Shown piece after piece: positions 6,093 through 7,983 of a stretch of DNA of 7,983 nt. Position 1 is the first letter of the stretch. Each line of letters begins with the position of its first letter. This DNA is from Solirubrobacterales bacterium (GTDB lineage Bacteria; Actinomycetota; Thermoleophilia; Solirubrobacterales; Solirubrobacteraceae), in assembly GCA_015655225.1 (NCBI GenBank), contig JAATFK010000625.1:1-7983 (forward strand). The letters run 5' to 3'. A program made the translations under genes and the position numbers. Under the pieces are notes generated by a model. It did no database searches and had not been told where the DNA came from. It saw only the letters and a list, made by a program, of their open reading frames with translations.

Positions 6093-7024
6093 AGCCGCGG
6101 CCCCCGGTTGTAGTCGGCGGCCGCCTCGCGCAGGCCCTCGCCGCGGTCGGGGTGGAGCGTCGCTCTGACGTGCTGCCAGTAGCGCTTCGGGTCGTGGCCC
6201 GGCAGCACGACCGCGGCGAGCGAGCGGACGGCGTAGGTCCAGGCCGTCAGCCAGCGCACGAGGGCGGCGGCGAAGACCGAGTGGTGCTTGCGCATGTAGC
6301 GGTCGCGGTTGCGTGACAGCTCGACGATTCGCCGCGTCGGGACGCTGCCGGTCGACAGCTGCTCGTGGTGGATCGCCTCCGCTCTCGGCACGTAGAGCAC
6401 GCTCCAGCCGCTGTCGCGCAGCCGCTTGGCGAAGTCGACCTCGTCGGAGTAGACGAAGAACGCCGGGTCCATCCAGCCGATCCGCTGCGCCGCCTCGCGC
6501 CGCACCAGCAGCGCCGCCGACTGCGCCCAGTCGACCTCCCGCAGCCCGTCGCCGGTGCTCTGCACCGTGAGCGATCCGTGCAGGAAGAGCGCGCCGACGA
6601 ACGCGGTCCGCACCCCCGGGAAGCGCCACGCGGAGGGGAACTGGCGCCCGTCGGGCCGCAGCAGCTTGGCGCCTGCCAGCGCGGCTCTCTCGTTCGCGTC
6701 GAGCGCCTGCTGCAGCGCCAGCGTCGCGCACGGGAGCAGCTCCGAGTCCTCGTTCAGCAGCAGGCAGTAGCGACCGCGCGAGCGATGCATCAGCGTCGAG
6801 TCGTTCTCGGCCTTCCCGCGCCGCTGCTCGCGGCGGATCAGCTCGGTCGTCGCGGGGTGGCTGCGGGCCATCCCGACCGAGCCGTCGCGCGAGGCGTTGT
6901 CGAGCACCAGCACCTCGGTCTCGAACGGCAGCGTCGCCTGTTCGCGCACGATCGCGTCGAGGCAGCGCTCGAGCAGCGCGCGCTGCTCGGTGTTGACGAC
7001 GCAGTAGGAGACTTCGATGCTCAT
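6089..7024 (-). CDS. Family 2 glycosyltransferase (rhamnosyltransferase-like)
   Basis: This 311-residue GT-A enzyme transfers a sugar from a nucleotide-sugar donor. The N-terminal Rossmann-like part shows EVSYCVVNTEQ (4-13) and VLVLDNASRDGS (38-49), the nucleotide-binding region. YCLLLNEDSELL (86-97) holds the metal/donor site, where NED stands in for the usual DxD. The acceptor side shows VDWAQSAALLVRREA (164-178) and GWMDPAFFVYSDEVDFAKRL (183-202) with acidic D194, E195 and D197, then AEAIHHEQLST (215-225). This pattern matches the rhamnosyltransferase-like WcaE/RfbF group. After about residue 250 a moderately hydrophobic stretch with AWTYAVRSLAAVVLPG (261-276) may associate with the membrane. 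ATG 7024 begins directly before the first strand and has no clear Shine-Dalgarno; the longer upstream frame is antisense to the next gene. Donor and acceptor cannot be named. It probably serves the same glycan as the flippase and the divergent GT4. Confidence 0.93.
   Translation of the reverse strand: MSIEVSYCVVNTEQRALLERCLDAIVREQATLPFETEVLVLDNASRDGSVGMARSHPATTELIRREQRRGKAENDSTLMHRSRGRYCLLLNEDSELLPCATLALQQALDANERAALAGAKLLRPDGRQFPSAWRFPGVRTAFVGALFLHGSLTVQSTGDGLREVDWAQSAALLVRREAAQRIGWMDPAFFVYSDEVDFAKRLRDSGWSVLYVPRAEAIHHEQLSTGSVPTRRIVELSRNRDRYMRKHHSVFAAALVRWLTAWTYAVRSLAAVVLPGHDPKRYWQHVRATLHPDRGEGLREAAADYNRGPRL
6993..7021 (+). promoter_or_regulatory. Candidate promoter of the family 4 glycosyltransferase, inside the neighbouring gene
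   Basis: TTGACG (6993-6998) matches the -35 consensus at five of six bases. A 17-base spacer leads to GATGCT (7016-7021), a weak -10 that keeps only the conserved second A and final T. Transcription would begin near 7028, before any of the three candidate ATGs. Since only 24 bases separate the two start codons, the promoter has to lie within the 5' coding part of the minus-strand gene. Sequence match only. Confidence 0.3.
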
Positions 7025-7048
7025 GACGGGTGGTGGATGATGCCGGGG

Positions 7049-7983
7049 ATGAGTACGCCCCCGCTGCGGGTCCAGATCGTCGATCCGTCGGCCTACACGC
7101 CACCGTATGACCACGCCCTCAGCGCCGCTCTCGCGCGCGCCGGTGCCGACGTGGAGCTGGTGACGAGCCGCTTCGCCTACGGGCCGGTCCCGCGTGACGA
7201 CGGATACGTCGTGTCGGAGTCGTTCTATCGAATCGCGCCCGGCGCCGCCGGCTCGCGCCTCCGGCTCGCGGCGAAGCTGACGCAGCACGTCCCCGACATG
7301 GTGGGCCTGCGACGGCACGCGGCCGAGGCCGACGTCGTCCACTTCCAATGGCTGACCGTCCAGCCGCTCGACGTCCACCTGCTGCCCCGCTCCCGCGCCC
7401 GCGGCGGCGCCGTGCCGGTCGTCCTGACCGCCCACGACATCCTCCCGCGCGAGCCGCGCCTCGGCCAGCGCGCCGCCCAGCGTCGCCTCTACGACCGGGT
7501 CGACGCCGTCGTCGTCCACTCCGAGCACGGTCGCGAGCGGCTCGTCGGCGAGCTGGGGCTCGATCCCGCCAAGGTCCACGTGATCCCCCACGGCGCGTTC
7601 ACGCACTTCGGCGCCCGGGCGCTGCCCGGCACCGCGCCGCTGACGGGCGAGCTGGCGGCGGTCACGAGACCGGTGGTGCTGTGCTTCGGCCTGCTGCGTC
7701 CCTACAAGGGGATCGACCTGCTGCTGGAGGCGTGGCGCGGGATCGAGGACGCCGAGCTGTGGATCGTCGGGATGCCGCGGATGGCGCTCGCGCCGCTGCG
7801 CGCGGCGGCGCCGCCGGGCGTCCGCTTCGTCTCGCGCTTCGTCGCCGACGAGGAGATCCCAGCCTTCTTTCGCCGCGCCGACCTCGTCGTCCTGCCCTAC
7901 CGCGAGATCGACCAGTCGGGCGTGCTGTTCACCGCGCTCGGGTTCGGCTCGCCGCTGCTGCTGAGCGCCGTCGGCGGCTTCCC
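7049..7983 (+). CDS. Family 4 glycosyltransferase (GT-B), 3' end outside window
   Basis: The frame is open to the window edge; 311 residues are visible from ATG 7049, most of an enzyme that normally has 350-400. The N-terminal Rossmann domain begins at once (LRVQIVDPSAYTPPYDHALS, 6-25) and includes VVHFQWL (96-102), VVLTAHDILPREP (124-136) and VVVHSEHGRERL (154-165). VIPHG (178-182) leads into the C-terminal donor-binding domain: LCFGLLRPYKGIDLLLEAW (211-229), AELWIVG (235-241), then ADLVVLPYREIDQSGVLF (277-294) and ALGFGSP (296-302). The donor-site loop is of the QSGV kind, and the second glutamate of the usual EX7E motif appears to be replaced by T295. In-frame ATGs at 7037 and 7040 are alternative starts; 7049 fits the family N-terminus best, and none has a strong Shine-Dalgarno. 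It is divergent from the family 2 enzyme and probably works on the same surface glycan. Donor and acceptor are unknown. Confidence 0.92.
   Translation, partial: MSTPPLRVQIVDPSAYTPPYDHALSAALARAGADVELVTSRFAYGPVPRDDGYVVSESFYRIAPGAAGSRLRLAAKLTQHVPDMVGLRRHAAEADVVHFQWLTVQPLDVHLLPRSRARGGAVPVVLTAHDILPREPRLGQRAAQRRLYDRVDAVVVHSEHGRERLVGELGLDPAKVHVIPHGAFTHFGARALPGTAPLTGELAAVTRPVVLCFGLLRPYKGIDLLLEAWRGIEDAELWIVGMPRMALAPLRAAAPPGVRFVSRFVADEEIPAFFRRADLVVLPYREIDQSGVLFTALGFGSPLLLSAVGGF

Noticed and set aside
5151..7103. Minus-strand open frame of 650 codons covering vapBC and GT2
   Set aside because: It is antisense to vapBC and out of frame with GT2; the product is arginine/alanine-rich noise.
7025..7606. 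Upstream extension of the GT2 frame on the minus strand
   Set aside because: It is antisense to the GT4 gene and has no family sequence; the GT2 fold starts directly after ATG 7024.

Overview
The window is very GC-rich (about 70-75 % by eye), densely packed, and has no RNA genes, insertion sequences or CRISPR arrays that I can see. The mix of genes suggests an actinobacterium, most likely of the class Thermoleophilia (Solirubrobacter/Conexibacter type). It holds a DMFase-beta-like secreted protein, an AlgH/YqgE protein, a carotenoid oxygenase, TANNNT promoters set directly before ATG codons, and repeated use of the arginine codon AGA despite the high GC. The lineage is an inference from style and has not been tested by phylogeny.

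Layout from left to right. (1) 2-1144 (+) is the C-terminal part of a large, probably exported protein with a beta-sandwich followed by a DMFase-beta-like domain. It converges with (2) 1155-1709 (-), an AlgH/YqgE (UPF0301) protein. (3) 1756-3174 (-) is a complete carotenoid cleavage oxygenase of the RPE65/BCO type. (4) 3253-3765 (-) is a 170-residue protein I do not recognise. These three minus-strand genes run in the same direction with gaps of 46 and 78 bases. (5) 3830-5347 (+) is a Wzx-like polysaccharide flippase, divergent from gene 4. (6, 7) 5365-5673 and 5670-6092 (+) form a VapB/VapC-type toxin-antitoxin pair, with vapC starting at a CTG that overlaps the vapB stop. (8) 6089-7024 (-) is a family 2 glycosyltransferase whose end overlaps the end of vapC by 4 bases. 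(9) 7049-7983 (+) is a family 4 glycosyltransferase cut off by the window end; it diverges from gene 8 across only 24 bases.

The flippase and the two glycosyltransferases look like the edge of a surface-polysaccharide locus: the glycosyltransferases assemble a lipid-linked oligosaccharide and the flippase carries it across the membrane. The toxin-antitoxin pair sits between the flippase and the glycosyltransferases. The carotenoid oxygenase and AlgH genes appear to be an unrelated neighbouring block.

I found no clearly new multi-gene system. The points most worth following are the vapC start codon, which decides whether the toxin has its first catalytic aspartate; a repeated leaderless-promoter arrangement at three genes; a possible operator over the vapB start; and the unrecognised 170-residue protein. 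No gap between genes reaches 300 bases.
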